This document shows, piece by piece, positions 44,137-55,253 of a DNA stretch of 64,000 bases; position 1 is the first letter of the stretch; each line of letters begins with the position of its first letter. A program made the translations under genes and the position numbers. The stretch covers positions 2,046,001 to 2,110,000 of the forward strand of contig JACGCM010001844.1 of NCBI GenBank assembly GCA_014058105.1, in the 5' to 3' direction. The notes beneath the pieces were generated by a model. It did not search any database. It was not told the DNA's origin and saw only the letters and a list, made by a program, of their open reading frames with translations. The DNA is from Kingdonia uniflora (taxonomy: Eukaryota; Streptophyta; Magnoliopsida; Ranunculales; Circaeasteraceae).

Positions 44137-44820
44137 ATGATGGGGGAAAAATGTTCGAGGGTAAGCTCATTGGGTGCATGGTTTTGCATATTTCTCTTAG
44201 CTGTAATTGTTCAACAAAGTTTTCAATTACAAGATGGGAGTTTAGCATCACATGATGGAAGAGCCCCAACAGGTTTGCCTTAGCAAGTTCCAAAATGCAA
44301 TTTTTTTTAGGGTTTAGGGTTTATCTAATCTGAGCCTAGATCAGTAAGAGTTATTGTTTTCTTCTATGTTTCTGTAGGAAACTTTCTGGGGTTTCGCATA
44401 GTTCCTCATCAAAATCAGATTACGTTGTACAATTGCAAATACAAGACCAATATGTACTGCAATTACCCTTTATTAGAATTGTAAGTTGCCTTTGCATCAT
44501 AGCATTTGTTTGCTTTACGTATCAAGCTAATATTCAATATCCCTTTGTAGGTTATCTTAGATAACGGTCTCTTACAAGTAACCTTTGTGAAACCGGGAGA
44601 GGTTGTGTCTGTGATAAAATATAACGGTATCGAAAATTTACTTGATGGCCATGAAAAAGAAGACAGAAGAGGGTACATAGTTTTGCACTCTTACTTGTGG
44701 ATTTGCCTGATATGATTTGCAATTGTAGATTATTTTGAACTAATACTAATTTGTTTTTGTTGATCATTAGGTATTGGGATCTCGAATGGAGCAGAATTGG
44801 ACAATGTGGAAGATACAACC
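44137..44820 (+). pseudogene. Captured rhamnogalacturonate lyase, first exons
   Basis: A first exon (44137-44272) starts MMGEKCSRVSSLGAWF and continues with a hydrophobic signal-peptide-like stretch, CIFLLAVIVQQSFQLQDG; it may belong here or to another gene. Exon 2 (44378-44480) has DYVVQLQIQDQYVLQLPFIR. Exon 3 (44551-44672) has VILDNGLLQVTFVKPGEVVS and IKYNGIENLLDGHEKEDRR. Exon 4 (44771-44820) has GYWDLEWSRIGQCGRYN. Exons 2-4 match the N-terminus of plant polysaccharide lyase family 4 (pectin backbone cleavage in the wall). The phase between exons 1 and 2 does not fit cleanly. The catalytic part is missing. Confidence 0.75.
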
Positions 44821-44929
44821 AGTTAGTCCCTCTTTCTTTTTCTCTCTTACACGTCTAGACAAAGCAGTTGCACTTCACCGTTTATTTTGATGATATATAT
44901 TTATGTTTGTAATGTTATCGTGCAGTGTT

Positions 44930-45012
44930 GTTGGGACTGAATTTAAGCAGATGAGGTGTCAAGATATAAAACCTGATTCTATCACTTTTATTGGAGTACT
45001 TTCAGCTTGGGG
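44930..45012 (+). pseudogene. Captured PPR-protein fragment
   Basis: FKQMRCQDIKPDSITFIGVL followed by SAW matches one pentatricopeptide repeat (F..M...GIKPDSITF..VLSAC). The few residues before it, VVGTEF, resemble the next lyase exon (GTEFKVI), so a lyase/PPR junction may lie inside this open stretch. PPR proteins bind organelle RNA. Confidence 0.65.
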
Positions 45013-45294
45013 TATCGTATTTGGATCTTTATTTGGTGCATTGGCCTGAGAGTTTTGCTTTTAGTGATGCTAGCTACCGATCCTCCTTGGAAATCCGCTA
45101 GCGAGTATATGCAGTTTTCTAATAGGTTGAAGCCTACCTGGAAAGTAATGGAAGCTCTAGTAGAAAGTGGTTTGGTTCGAGCTATAGGTGTTAGCAATTT
45201 CAGTGTTAGGCAAATCGAAGAATTGCTCCAATTTGCAAATATCGTACCAGCCGTCAATCAGGTGGAGTTGCATTCATTTTGGCCCCAATGCAGA
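45009..45294 (+). pseudogene. Captured aldo-keto reductase exon fragment
   Basis: YLDLYLVHWPESFAF, then after a frameshift near 45075 TDPPWKSASEYMQFSNRLKP, TWKVMEALVESGLVRAIGVS, NFSVRQIEELLQFANIVPAV and NQVELHSFWPQ. LVHWP and GLVRAIGVSNFS are signature motifs of plant AKR4-type NADPH-dependent aldo-keto reductases; HPFW is HSFW here. The catalytic Tyr/Lys region and the C-terminus are absent. It follows the PPR fragment without a gap. Confidence 0.88.
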
Positions 45295-45889
45295 ATGGGA
45301 TCCATCCAATGTCTGGTATATAAGATTCTCTCTTAAAAAAATTTAAGTATTTAATTATGTAGAAGTACATGAAGAATGATTCAGATTAATCGCTACAATT
45401 ACCAATGATTATCAGTTTACTTTGCTAATGAAAGTCTTACTTTTTTCTTGTGAAGTGTGGGAGAATAGGGAGCAGTGCTGCTGATGTAACACTTATCATC
45501 CACACTAGTAGTGCCATGTCAGAGGTGGCCATAAGTCCTGCATCAGATTAATCGCCATGATGGATCCGTTACAACTTTTGAGGTTATGGTTTGAACACCG
45601 CTATATTAATTCTTTATTTTTGAAGCCACTGTACTTCCTTTTTTTGTTTCTCAATCCATGGTTTTTTTGGATTTATTATAAGGAACATGTATATAGCTTG
45701 TAACCAGTGTACCTGGATTTTTTGGGCCAATATTTATAAATGAAACAAGTTATTGAATTATCTGTTTTTGTTTATATATGTGTATACAACAGGTGTAATT
45801 TGTTTTTCTGAATTGTGTAGGTTTTGTGGCTATTTTTTTGATTTTTTTTTTAAAATAAATAAAAATTAAATTACTACGGGCTAAAGCAG

Positions 45890-46174
45890 AGGTAAATATC
45901 ATAATTATACTACAGATATTATCCGCGGTAAAAAATTTGCTACAGATTTACTTTGTATCAATATAAATTAAATAACCACAGACAAAGTCCGTGGCAAAAA
46001 AATTGCCACGGATTTACTCCATAGCAATATATATTAGATAATCACAGACAAAGTCCGTGGCAAAATAATTGTCACGCACCATTTGCTGCATACCTCCACC
46101 ACAAACTTTATCCGTGGCAAAATGACTATTACCACAGATTAGGTCCGTGGTAATTTAGTAAAATTGGTGTAGTG
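45890..46174 (-). repeat. CACTA right end: subterminal repeats and TIR
   Basis: At least five copies of CCACAGACAAAGTCCGTGGCAA-like units, some inverted to GCCACGGATTTACTCC, lead to the terminal TTGGTGTAGTG. The motif is the same family as at the left end, but the right end holds more copies. Confidence 0.88.
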
Positions 46175-46177
46175 GTA

Positions 46178-46880
46178 ATCCTGATTTGATGTTTTTGTTT
46201 ATAGCTTCGGCTTGTCCATTGCCTTGAGGATAATATGGCGTGGATGTTGTGAGCTGGATTTTATATTTATGGAGGAAGGCAAGTACTTTGGTGTAGATGA
46301 ACTGTTTGCCATTATAAGAGCGTATCATTTGCGGACATCCAAATCTGGTGATGATGTACTCCCAAAGGAACTTGATAACTTCATTTTCATCAGTATGGCA
46401 GAGAGGAACTGCATCAACCCATTTTGTGAAGTAATCAGTTACAACCAGGACGAGCCTTCGGTTTCCCGATACTGGATGGAAAGGTCCAATGATGTCGATG
46501 CACCATCGTTTGAATGGCCAGATCTAAGGTTGGGCTTTTAATGTCTTTGGCATTGATTTGGCATTTGTAACATTTTCGAACGAAGTCTTCGCAGTCTTGT
46601 CTCATCTTGGTCCAATATAACCCTTGTGTAAAAGCACATTGTGCTAACAATCTGCCTGAAACATGTGCTCCACAGATACCTTCATGAAGTTCTTGAATTT
46701 TGATTTGGGTTTGTTTATGAGAAATACATTCAATAAGTGGTCCCCCTCCTGTAATTCGATATAAGATGTGACCTTAGACAGTGAATCTGGGGTATTTGAC
46801 CAAAAGTGATCGAGCTTCTTCTTTGCTACTGGGAGGATGTTGGAATTTAGGTATGCATAGAATTGTCTTCGCCAGTCTCC
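46178..46880 (-). pseudogene. Element B integrase, N-terminal and core part
   Basis: The minus strand reads CYKCQINAKD (zinc-domain end), FKRWCIDIIGPFHPVSGN, VVTDYFTKWVDAVPLC, then RSYNGKQF where DNGPQF is expected, and TPYYPQGNGQAEAINKNIKS, followed by the CACTA junction. The second catalytic Asp (SDNG) is changed to Tyr (SYNG). Together with 33414-32969 it forms one integrase domain. Confidence 0.85.
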
Positions 46881-47500
46881 AGGATCGTTTTCTTCAACAA
46901 TGATGATCTAGAGTGTCAATAGTATATCGAGACTGGAATGCTCGATGATTTCAATCTCTAAAGACCTTTTTTCACTGTCTCCCAGCATTACAGCGATGTA
47001 AGCTAAAGCATCGGCATGTTAATTTTCCTGTTGGGGTAAGTAAGAAATTATTGCATGTTTGAATCGCTGCTTCTTTTCTTCGACCAGAGCTGCATAATCA
47101 ACCATTTTTACCGTTGTTTTGAAAGTTTTGTTGTAATTATTTGCCACGAGCAAAGAGTCGACGTAGACTATTAATTCTTCTGCTCCGAGAGTAAGTGTGA
47201 GATCGAGACCATGTTAGCTTCCTTCATATTCGGTCTCATTGTTGGTGGCATAGAAGTTGAGTTTGATATCTTTTTTGATTCGATGATTAGAAGGCGTGAT
47301 GAGGACTATGTCAATCCCTAATCCTTGTGGTCCAGCAGATCTGTCTGTAAAAATTCACCAACCAGAGCTTTTGGACCATGCGTCTGGTTCTGCTATTAAG
47401 TCATCTATGAAGATTTTTTCGAGTTCATCCTAATCAGGGTCTTCGACGGGAAAGTCTGCCAAAAAGTCAGCCATTGCTTGTCCCTTGAAAGATAATTGGG
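46880..47500 (-). pseudogene. Element B second RNaseH domain
   Basis: FKGQAMADFLADFPVEDPD links from the RT block. Then come IFTDRSAGPQ (the Asp-Gly pair changed to Asp-Arg), NFYATNNETEYEGS, LIVYVDSLLVANNY and YLPQQEN-stop-HADALAYIA. This is the same second RNaseH as in element A, with stops and an altered first catalytic block. Confidence 0.78.
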
Positions 47501-47578
47501 GTTCGAATGAAATGTCGTATTCTCCAAGGAAAATAGACCATTGTTCGATTCGTAGATATTTTTCTTTTTTGGAGAGTA

Positions 47579-47857
47579 CTAGTTTGAGGGGGTATTTGGT
47601 GAAGACTTTGATGGGATGAGCTTGAAAGTAGGGACGAAGTTTTTGAGAACTGTAGACCAGAGCGCGTAGCTATTTTTTTTTATTGTCGTGTACTTTTTTT
47701 TAGCAGGCATAAGTGTTTTGCTGATGAAATAGATTGGTTTTTCTACTCCGCCATCTTCTCGAATAAGGATGGAACTGATCGAATCGTCGGTTGTGGATAA
47801 GTACATTATACGAGATTCGCCCTCAATTGAAGTACTCATTATAGGAGGATGCCCCAA
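47579..47857 (-). CDS. Element B first RNaseH domain (RT-linked)
   Basis: A 92-codon frame: MGHPPIMSTSIEGESRIMYL, TDDSISSILIREDGGVEKPI, YFISKTLMPAKKKYTTIKK. It follows the pattern of the gypsy RT-connected RNaseH domain and is open over its full length. It lies downstream of the RT block, with stops between. Confidence 0.8.
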   Translation of the reverse strand: MGHPPIMSTSIEGESRIMYLSTTDDSISSILIREDGGVEKPIYFISKTLMPAKKKYTTIKKNSYALWSTVLKNFVPTFKLIPSKSSPNTPSN

Positions 47858-48238
47858 ATATCATTTTAAGTTCTTGGAAAGCCATCTTACAGTTAGGATT
47901 CCAAATAACTTCCTTGTGTTGTATGTTCGAAAGAGGAGTGGGGTTGTCAGAGCAGCGATTTTGCCTACGAATTGGTATCGATCAGATGACTTTGAAATTA
48001 ATTTGTGAAGAGCAGCAATTTTATCTGCAAATTTTTAAATGTCTTTTTTTGTTCGAGGGGATGGCATTGCCATGAGTGCTTTGATCTGTGAGAGATTGAT
48101 TTATATTCCTCTTTTGCTGATTAGATGTCCTAAGAATTTTCTAGAGGCAACTCTGAATTGACATTTCTCTAGGTTAAGTTTCAATTGGTACTTGCGAAGG
48201 ATATCGAATATAGTTTGAAGGTTGCTGGAGTGGTCATC

Positions 48239-48928
48239 TCATTTCAGGCTTTTACAAATCATATCATTAATGTATACTTCCATAATTGTGTCAAGATGAT
48301 CTTTGAACATTTTAGTCACAAGTCTTTGGTAAGTAGCGCTTGCATTTTTTAAACTGAAAGGCATGACCGTGTGACAGTAGAAACCTCTGTCGGTGATGAA
48401 GGTTGTTTTTTCCTGATCTTCCTCGGCTAGTGGATCATGGTTATAGCCAGAGGCTATATCCATCATAGAAAGAAGTTTGTGTCCTGCGACTGAGTTGAGT
48501 ACTTCCAGAATTAGTGGTAGCGAAAAGCTGTCTTTAGGTGTGAACTTATTGGGTTTTGTGAAGTCAACAGAAACCCTGATTTTGCTATTTTTCTTTGGTA
48601 ACGCCACGATATTAGAAACCCACTTCGGATATTTAGCTTCCCGAATAAATCCTACCCTAAGGAGTTTATCAATTTCTTCATTTACTGCATCTTGGAGTTG
48701 GGGGGATAGATTCCATCATTTTTGAATGAAAGCTTTGTTGTTTGGAAGGAGGTTAAGACGGCGACAAGCGATTAAAGGATCGATGACGGGCATTTCTTGG
48801 AAAGTCCAGGCAAAAATGTTGATGTTCTTCTTAAGTAACTGTATCATGGCCTCTTTTTCATCGGTCGATAATTTAGAGTCGATGAAGGTTGTGCACCCTG
48901 GGCTATTGAGTTCAACAGATTCGACCAT
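48239..48928 (-). pseudogene. Element B reverse transcriptase, active site altered
   Basis: The lead-in frame 48928-48716 has NINIFAWTFQEMPVIDP. The core frame 48607-48239 has LPKKNSKIRVSVDFTKPN, DSFSLPLILEVLNSVAG, LSMMDIASGYNHDPL, TVMPFSLKNASATYQRL and the box VYINDMICKSLK. In active enzymes that box is Y-x-D-D; here the first Asp is Asn (GAT to AAT). FGLKNA is FSLKNA. Stops separate the two frames. Confidence 0.88.
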
Positions 48929-48996
48929 CTCGGTGTCATGATGTTCAAATGTTGTCGATTCTTCTTGTTGTAGTTGCTATGCTTTTAAAAGTTTGG

Positions 48997-49728
48997 TTAT
49001 ACGAGGGTTGGTTGTGGTATTTTTGCGTATTTGTGATCTGTTGGAAAGCGCAGTGTTAAATGATAAGTGGAAGGCACTACTTTGATTGAATGCAACCAGC
49101 TTCGACCTAAAATTTCTAAGAATTTGGACTCTGCATCGATAACAAGAAATTTGATGAATGTAGTTTCGGAACTTGCCTGAACTGGCAGAGTAATTTCCCC
49201 TGTGGCTGATTCTTTTGAACCATTGAAGCCAGTCGTTGTTGTCCAAGCTTTTACCAAATCTGTAAGGCCTAGGACTTCAATTACTCTTTTGAATAATACA
49301 TATGTGGTGCTTCCAGTATCAATGAGAAGTATATGTAAATAGTTCTGCCCGACTTTCAGCATAATGACGAGAGGGTCACCATCGGGGTATTTGACGTGGC
49401 TTGTGTCACAGTCTTTGAAGGTGATTTGGTAAGAACGCTTCAATTTACTTGTACTAGAAAGAAGTTTTGCTAATTTGTCTGAGGAGGTCATTTTATAGCA
49501 AGATGTAGTCCGATCATCTTGTTTTCTTTTCTTTCCTTTCTTGATCTCAATCATGTACAGGTTGCGAGCTTGCCCTTGGGCCTGATTTTGCTCTACTTCT
49601 TTATTTTTTGCTTTATTTTCAAGGAATTTTTTGATGTCAATGACATAATTGTGGAGTCTTCCAGCTAATAGGATGTGATGGAAGATTCGTATGAGGGAGT
49701 AATAGGCATCAGTCTCATGGCTATGCAC
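48997..49728 (-). CDS. Element B end of gag and aspartic protease
   Basis: A 243-codon frame. It starts in the gag tail (MHSHETDAYYSLIRI, from a C..H..GH.T..C-like region) and continues through a Lys-rich linker to the retropepsin core LLIDTGSTTYVLF (DTGS at 49320-49309). TGFNGSKESATGEITLPVQA and FLEILGRSWLHSIKVV follow. It is intact over the protease, and the order matches element A. Confidence 0.87.
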   Translation of the reverse strand: MHSHETDAYYSLIRIFHHILLAGRLHNYVIDIKKFLENKAKNKEVEQNQAQGQARNLYMIEIKKGKKRKQDDRTTSCYKMTSSDKLAKLLSSTSKLKRSYQITFKDCDTSHVKYPDGDPLVIMLKVGQNYLHILLIDTGSTTYVLFKRVIEVLGLTDLVKAWTTTTGFNGSKESATGEITLPVQASSETTFIKFLVIDAESKFLEILGRSWLHSIKVVPSTYHLTLRFPTDHKYAKIPQPTLV

Positions 49729-49737
49729 ATTATGATA

Positions 49738-50640
49738 CTAGCATAGTGGTCTGTTGGGAAGATCAAGAATTGTTTGTGGTACGCGATAACACTTATCTCC
49801 CTTTATTGTCGGCAAGATAGCGGGGAGATTTGTTCTCACTGGCGGCAAAACTGGGATAGGTCTATCTGGTTTGCCATCCCATCTTCTATTGTTGTCAGTA
49901 TTTCTATAGCGTTGTTTAGGCACTTCAGGATTGATTGTTCATTGAGATGGGGTCAAAGATGTTTCTCGAGAATGGTTTACATATGAGCTTTTCATCTTTT
50001 CTTTCTTTGATCGCTCTAGTTCGATGTAGTTATTAACCACATCAGTCATCTCAGTGACTGTACACGGCTTGTGTTGAGTAAGTTCTTTTCAAACTTTTGT
50101 GTCAATGTGAAGGGCAAAGGTGAATGCTGGAACGACGATCTTAGGGTCTGAGTTCCCTATTTTCTTTGTTTCTTGTAAGAAGCATTTATAAAAGTTCGCC
50201 ATGGACTTTTCGTGCCTTGCTCAAAGTAAAACAAGGAATCGACAGTGATTTATCACTCTCTGGCATGAGCGTAATTGGATTCAAAAAGATGCTGCAGCTG
50301 GTTGAGCGTGGTGATGGAGGCCTCTTGGATAATATGGAACCAATGGAGCGGTTCTTCCTTCAGGCTCATGTTGAATAGCCTACAGAGCATGTGGTCAAGT
50401 TTGGAATATAATCCCACTGCGGCATTAAAATGTCGAACATGCGTAACTGGATTAGTCAGTCCTACATACTGAATAAATTTGGGCATATGGAAATTGTCCT
50501 AAATGGGCATAACTTCGAGATGAGGGAAGATAGGGTTTGTCTTGATTCTATCAAGTGTAGACCTTCAGCCTGGAATGTCAGAATTTATGGCCTAGATCCT
50601 GTTATTAAGGTCATCCAAGGTGACAAATTGTTACGGGGGA
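49738..50640 (-). pseudogene. Element B gag
   Basis: The frame 50486-50253 has MPKFIQYVGLTNPVTHVRHF, KLDHMLCRLFNMSLKEEPLH and WFHIIQEASITTLNQLQHLF, the Retrotrans_gag domain. Further frames lead to NTDNNRRWDGKPDRPIPVLP, RVPQTILDLPNRPLC and a stop. Capsid function in active relatives; stops break this copy. Confidence 0.82.
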
Positions 50641-51192
50641 AATGTTAAAGTTGCAATCTGAGGAACAAAATCTCTCAGTCCTTCTGGTCACAATCGATCC
50701 CTGATTGGTCTTCTTTCAGCGGGGGGTTGGATGTCGAGTGCGTCGACTTCCTTGAGTTGTCGATGCTGAGGATGTTAAACCAAAATGTCGAGAGGCTCAA
50801 TTTGGGTGCTCGTCGTCTCTTGGTGGATCGTCACGTTGAATTGCTCATGATCTATGCTCGCTTCGAGCAAGTGGGGGGGACGCTTGTCGGCCAGTAAGCC
50901 GATCTTGCGTTCTACTTAGTCATTCCATTTCTTTCTGATGTGTTTGGCTCTATTGATCTAAGGCTATTTGCCATTCATCTCTCTCTGTTTGAAGAGCTTA
51001 AGCGTGGACACGCTGGTCTTCCATTTTATGGGCTTTTTCTGTGGCCATTTATTATTGAAGCTCGAGTACAACACTATGAAGATCAATAGTTCCTGGTATT
51101 TCTTGATCTCTGACAGTACTAGAATGGCATTTTAGGTTCATGTTTATCATTGGACGTTATTTAGATCAGTGACGGAAAAAAATGTGGTAATT

Positions 51193-51210
51193 CCCATAGA
51201 CGGCGCCAAT
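51193..51210 (-). other. Element B primer-binding site
   Basis: Minus strand ATTGGCGCCGTCTATGGG directly after the 5' LTR. The TTGGCGCCGT core is the form seen in many plant Tat-type gypsy elements. It is better preserved than in element A. Confidence 0.85.
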
Positions 51211-51746
51211 TGTAGTGGTGTATTTTCTGGAAGGAGAATCATTGCCAATACTTATTCGTAAAGAGAAGGTAATAAGCTAGATAAAATAAGATTTTACGTG
51301 GAAAACTCAATAAAGGCTGAGAAAAACCACGACCTCGAGAAGGATTTTAATGTAAAATCTAGTAAAATGCTAGTTATTACACATTTTAGAGTGAAGGTAG
51401 GTGTTTGAAGTAAGAATAGTAAAAGATTGTCTCGTTAGTATCTATTCTCTACCTATATTTATAGTCATACGGTCAGTTTTACAAAAAGAAAGAAATAGTC
51501 TCCTATTATGGGGGAAGTGGGCGAATTTCGCGGATCTTTAACAGTTTTCTCTTGACCAGGCTTCAACAGCTACTTTTGGTAGGTCAAGGACTTATAATAT
51601 CTTTTAAAATGCTGAGTTGTCTTCGACTACAACTTGCTGGCTTAGGAGTGTTGAGCTATCTTTGACTACGAAGGGCTATCTTTTACATGTCTTCGACTAC
51701 ACACTGCTGGCTTACTCTTGTCGAATCTGGGGAATATGCTACTACA
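51211..51746 (-). repeat. Element B 5' LTR (536 bp)
   Basis: TGTAGTGGTG...GCTACTACA on the plus strand; TG...CA ends on either strand. It is the uninterrupted partner of 13386-13508 plus 26655-27067 and shows the empty insertion site of element A (CCACGACCTCGAG). Confidence 0.95.
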
Positions 51747-51751
51747 TAATG

Positions 51752-53215
51752 TTTATGAGATAATGAGGGTATGCGAATCACTAAATGAGAAATGGAAAAA
51801 GGAAGGGACTGCTAAGCAGTTCGAAGCCAATGAGGTGTTAAAGTTTTATAAATGGAAATATGTCAAAGGTCGAATTAGTGGGTACCTTTATAGTAACTCC
51901 TCTAGGCTAAATTTTTTTAACTTTGAATCCGTGGGTAGGCCATGGAATGATCACCTTGTATGGATAGGTGGTAACTATATGCATGTTTTAGGCGAACCAG
52001 CGCTCGATCTGAACCATAAATATTTTAACCCGAGTAAGTAATGTTGCTACATCTTCAACTAACCATTATCTTGTCTTCGGGCTGTTAATTAATGTTGTGT
52101 TCCTTGTTTTGTCAGAACACAAACCTTCATCGGTACCTTATCATATCAGCTTGTTCAACTGCGTTGCTCGAGATTATGACGAGTTAAAGCAAGTACTTGG
52201 TGATCTCGATATTTCTAGGGATAAAAGGGTAGATTCTATAGTACCCAAGGTTCAGCGAGCTCCCAAGAATCGAGCTACGGCTGAGGAGATAGCTCGTTTG
52301 ACCGTGGACAATGTCCTTAGTCTACCAGTTCCTGCTCCTGAAAGTCTGAAGCGAACTACACGTAGGTTAAGAAAGTCAGCTCTGCAGGGTACTCCTGCCA
52401 CTGGGATTGTGACCACATAACAAGAGATCGCAAAAACTCTGCCTGTTATGGAGGAAAGATAGGAAGTGAGTGCGATTAGTCTTGTAGAAGTGGAGACAAA
52501 CTTGCTGAAGAGAAAACATCATAAGGATGAGGGTAGCTCTCGTACTATCCCTCATGCTGCGGCCAGAATGAAAGAGCTGGAGCATAAGTACTGCATGATG
52601 GCGGGGATCGATCTGAAGCAGCTCGATAAAGAGTATCAGGAGCATACTTTCGCGGTATGTGGTTGAACTCGTTAATTGTTTTGTATTCAAACATAAACCA
52701 GTTGTATTGAACTAGTGCTTGTATATTCATTGCATTAGCAGCTCTCGATACTGCCGAAGGGAGCATCGAAGTGCCTGGAATTCAGTGATCTGATCTTGAA
52801 GTTTGATGCTCAATCGGCTCATATGAGGGAGCTCAAAACTGAGCTCGAGCTAGAAAAAAGGCAGAGAGCTGAAGATGTCAAGGCTGCCGAGGATCGGTAT
52901 AGATTGTTATCTGAGCATGATGATGTGATGACGCGATCATGCCAGGCATTGAAGATGGAAAGAGATTGCTTTGTTCAATCTTATTACTCTTTTGGGTTGA
53001 CTCGTGTTGATGTTAAGCTGGGTCAATCTGGGAGATATGAGGAAATAGATTTTCCTACTGAGGTAGAAAGTGAAGTGTTGGCTGATGTTGTCGATCCAGT
53101 CCATGTACTTGTTACACCCACTGAACCAGCTATACCGGATTCCACTAAACCAGTTGTTGCTGTTGAGAAGACATCGGATCCTCCAGCTGAGGCAGACATT
53201 AGCACGATTCTTTAA
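51752..53215 (+). pseudogene. Element C antisense gene, 3' half (Tat-type aORF)
   Basis: Continues from 13385. The frame 51718-52041 gives VYEIMRVCESLNEKWKKEG, RLNFFNFESVGRPWNDHLVW and IGGNYMHVLGEPALDLNH, matching element A. The 3' end is at PSK followed by GTAATG, with TTTTGTCAG at about 52116, possibly an intron. Frame 52097-52420 has HISLFNCVARDYDELKQVLG. Frame 52466-52666 has ARMKELEHKYCMMAGIDLKQ. Frame 52796-53215 has a coiled coil, RELKTELELEKRQRAEDVKA, and an acidic Pro/Val-rich end. Only one or two stops fall between segments once introns are allowed, so this is the best preserved antisense gene here. Confidence 0.6.
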
Positions 53216-53568
53216 CAATATGTAGTACTCTGTTCCGAACAGTATAGTTCGTTTAACTTTGATGGGATTGTATTTTGTAAAGTCGTAAACTGTTAAGTTG
53301 GGTAGAAGCCTTTAATATGCTTTCCGTGAATGTTTGTATGATAATGAGATATTTGTAATTTATGTAGGAGATAGAGCAATTAAGATAAATGAATTCCGAA
53401 CTGGAGAAGTCGTTGAGTATAATGAGGGATTTCGTGGCTCGTATTCAATTGGTAATTAATAAAGCTGAATATGAGCGAAGGCAATTTAAATTTAATTCGG
53501 AGAAAACTTTTAAAGAGTAATATGACATTCAGTGTAGATATGCTAAGATAAAAATAGAAAAAGATGAG

Positions 53569-54474
53569 ATGTTAAGAAAAAAGGAGGAAAGGGGAATATT
53601 AGTTCAAAAAAAAAAAGATTTGTCTTGTTTTAACGACCCGAGTGTTAAGGCTAGGTGTCAAAGTATGTTGATTGCTCTGACATTATATTTCGAGGTCCTA
53701 GTAGATAGTGAACGGGGTTTTAAAAAAGCTTATGTGGAGCTTTTGAAGGAAAAAGGTGTAGTTCCGAACCCAGCTCGAGTTATGTTTTTAGCTCAAGAAG
53801 TACATAATCGCCATAGTTTAAAGGCGAGAAAATGTTCTGCTCGAGCTGGTGTGTCTGTAATATAGGGCAATATATTGTCGTTATCTGATGTGTTTAGCTT
53901 TATGTAGGATCGGAGGGCCATGAGAATTATATTTTTCAGGATAAGAAAAGAGTAAATAGAGCTTCAACAATAATTAGAGGGTGAGTTAAAGGGGTTGCAG
54001 GATAAAGTATCGCGACATGTTGAGCAGAAAATATCTTTAACGATACGATTGTCCAAAGAAGTTACTCTACGAATGATGATAAAAACTGAGATGAGGGCGT
54101 CAGGTGTTTTGCAAAAAGAAATACGCAAACGATTGCACAAGGCACATATGTAATTGAAGGAGCATCTGTATCCGTCGCGAGCAAAAATTGCAGCTCGAAT
54201 AGAATATGAGCGTCATATAGACAGTGTCATTGACTTTTATGGGGGAGAACTGGCGAGGGTAGAGAACAAATTTCGGAAGTTCGTAACGGAGTGTGGGAAG
54301 GATTTTGATGTTGAAAATTTCAAGGCTAAAAATATGTGGTTTACTAAAGATGAAGAGGAAATTGTTAGGGAAAAACCCATTCCTAGATCGGGGGAATTGT
54401 TATCAGAAGAGAATGAGGAGGAGGTCGAGAGTCTGATACCACGATCGCGGTGCAAACAACGCAACAGGAAGTAG
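53569..54474 (+). pseudogene. Coiled-coil ORFs downstream of element C antisense gene
   Basis: Frames at 53569-53865 (98 codons; RCQSMLIALTLYFEVLVDSE, FKKAYVELLKEKGVVPNPAR) and 54154-54474 (106 codons; RAKIAARIEYERHIDSVIDF, FRKFVTECGKDFDVENF, then an acidic/basic tail). Between them are Glu/Lys-rich stretches with stops. They may be a second coding part of the same antisense gene or a separate protein of element C. I recognise no family. Nothing that looks like gypsy pol follows, so element C appears truncated at about 54.6 kb. Confidence 0.4.
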
Positions 54475-54756
54475 TGACCTTTATATCCCCTATAGGTGTT
54501 CAAGTGACAAATAGAAAGAATGCGAGAGAGAAATGGCAGTCTTCTCATATCGCGAAGAAGCGAAAATAGTGTATCCCAGTTTATTACAGGTCCTGCTTAT
54601 GTGTTAGATTGTTGTATACTGTATTTTGATGATAAATAAAAAATATTATGTGATGATTAATAGAGCAATGTATCGATAGTACTCCGATATCTTGCTTTGG
54701 TCGAAGATAATGCATGGGTCTGAGATGCGGAATAAGCCACTACTATTACCCTCAAA

Positions 54757-55146
54757 TTATTTAAAGTGTTCATCATTAAGAGAAACCCTTCTTTGATAAT
54801 TGCGAATTATTATGCATGCAACCACAATGTTTCTGTGTGTGGGAAAGTCATAAGAAGGCATTGATCTCAGAATAGGAAACCTTGCCTTCAGTACACCAAA
54901 GTTTCTCTCAATTACATTTCCTAGTTTAGCATGCGCATGGTTAAACAACTCTTATGGGTTCCTTGTCCTTTGTCCTTGCCTATAATCAATCAACCAATAC
55001 CTAACACCTCGGTAAGGGGTCATGAAACCTCTTGTTTGTGCATAGGCAGCATCACATAGATAATATGTCTCTAAAACAAGGAAACTAAAATGAGGAGACA
55101 TATAAAGAGTGATAAGCATAAACAAAAAGAGAATGACCATTACCAC
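54757..55146 (-). pseudogene. PIF/Harbinger transposase, C-terminal fragment
   Basis: Two minus-strand frames. 55146-54952 has YYLCDAAYAQTRGFMTPYRG and YWLIDYRQGQRTRNP. 54948-54757 has FNHAHAKLGNVIERNFGVLK, ARFPILRSMPSYDFPTHRNI and a stop after NDEHFK. These are the DDE_4 motifs of plant PIF/Harbinger transposases (ALP1-like): the D of LCDAAY and the E of NVIERNFG are catalytic residues. The N-terminal half is absent. A one-base shift separates the frames at about 54950. Confidence 0.88.
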
Positions 55147-55253
55147 GAGTTAGAGGCATGGGGAAGTTATAAAGAATAACTATAAAAATATAGATAACAA
55201 ATTGTGTACATGCATATAATTTCATATCAATTAATTTTTGTATTACATATTTT

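Noticed and set aside
45440..45590. Possible downstream reductase exon (DVTLIIHTSSAMSEVAIS)
   Set aside because: Does not match the aldo-keto reductase family at the expected position; no splice support.
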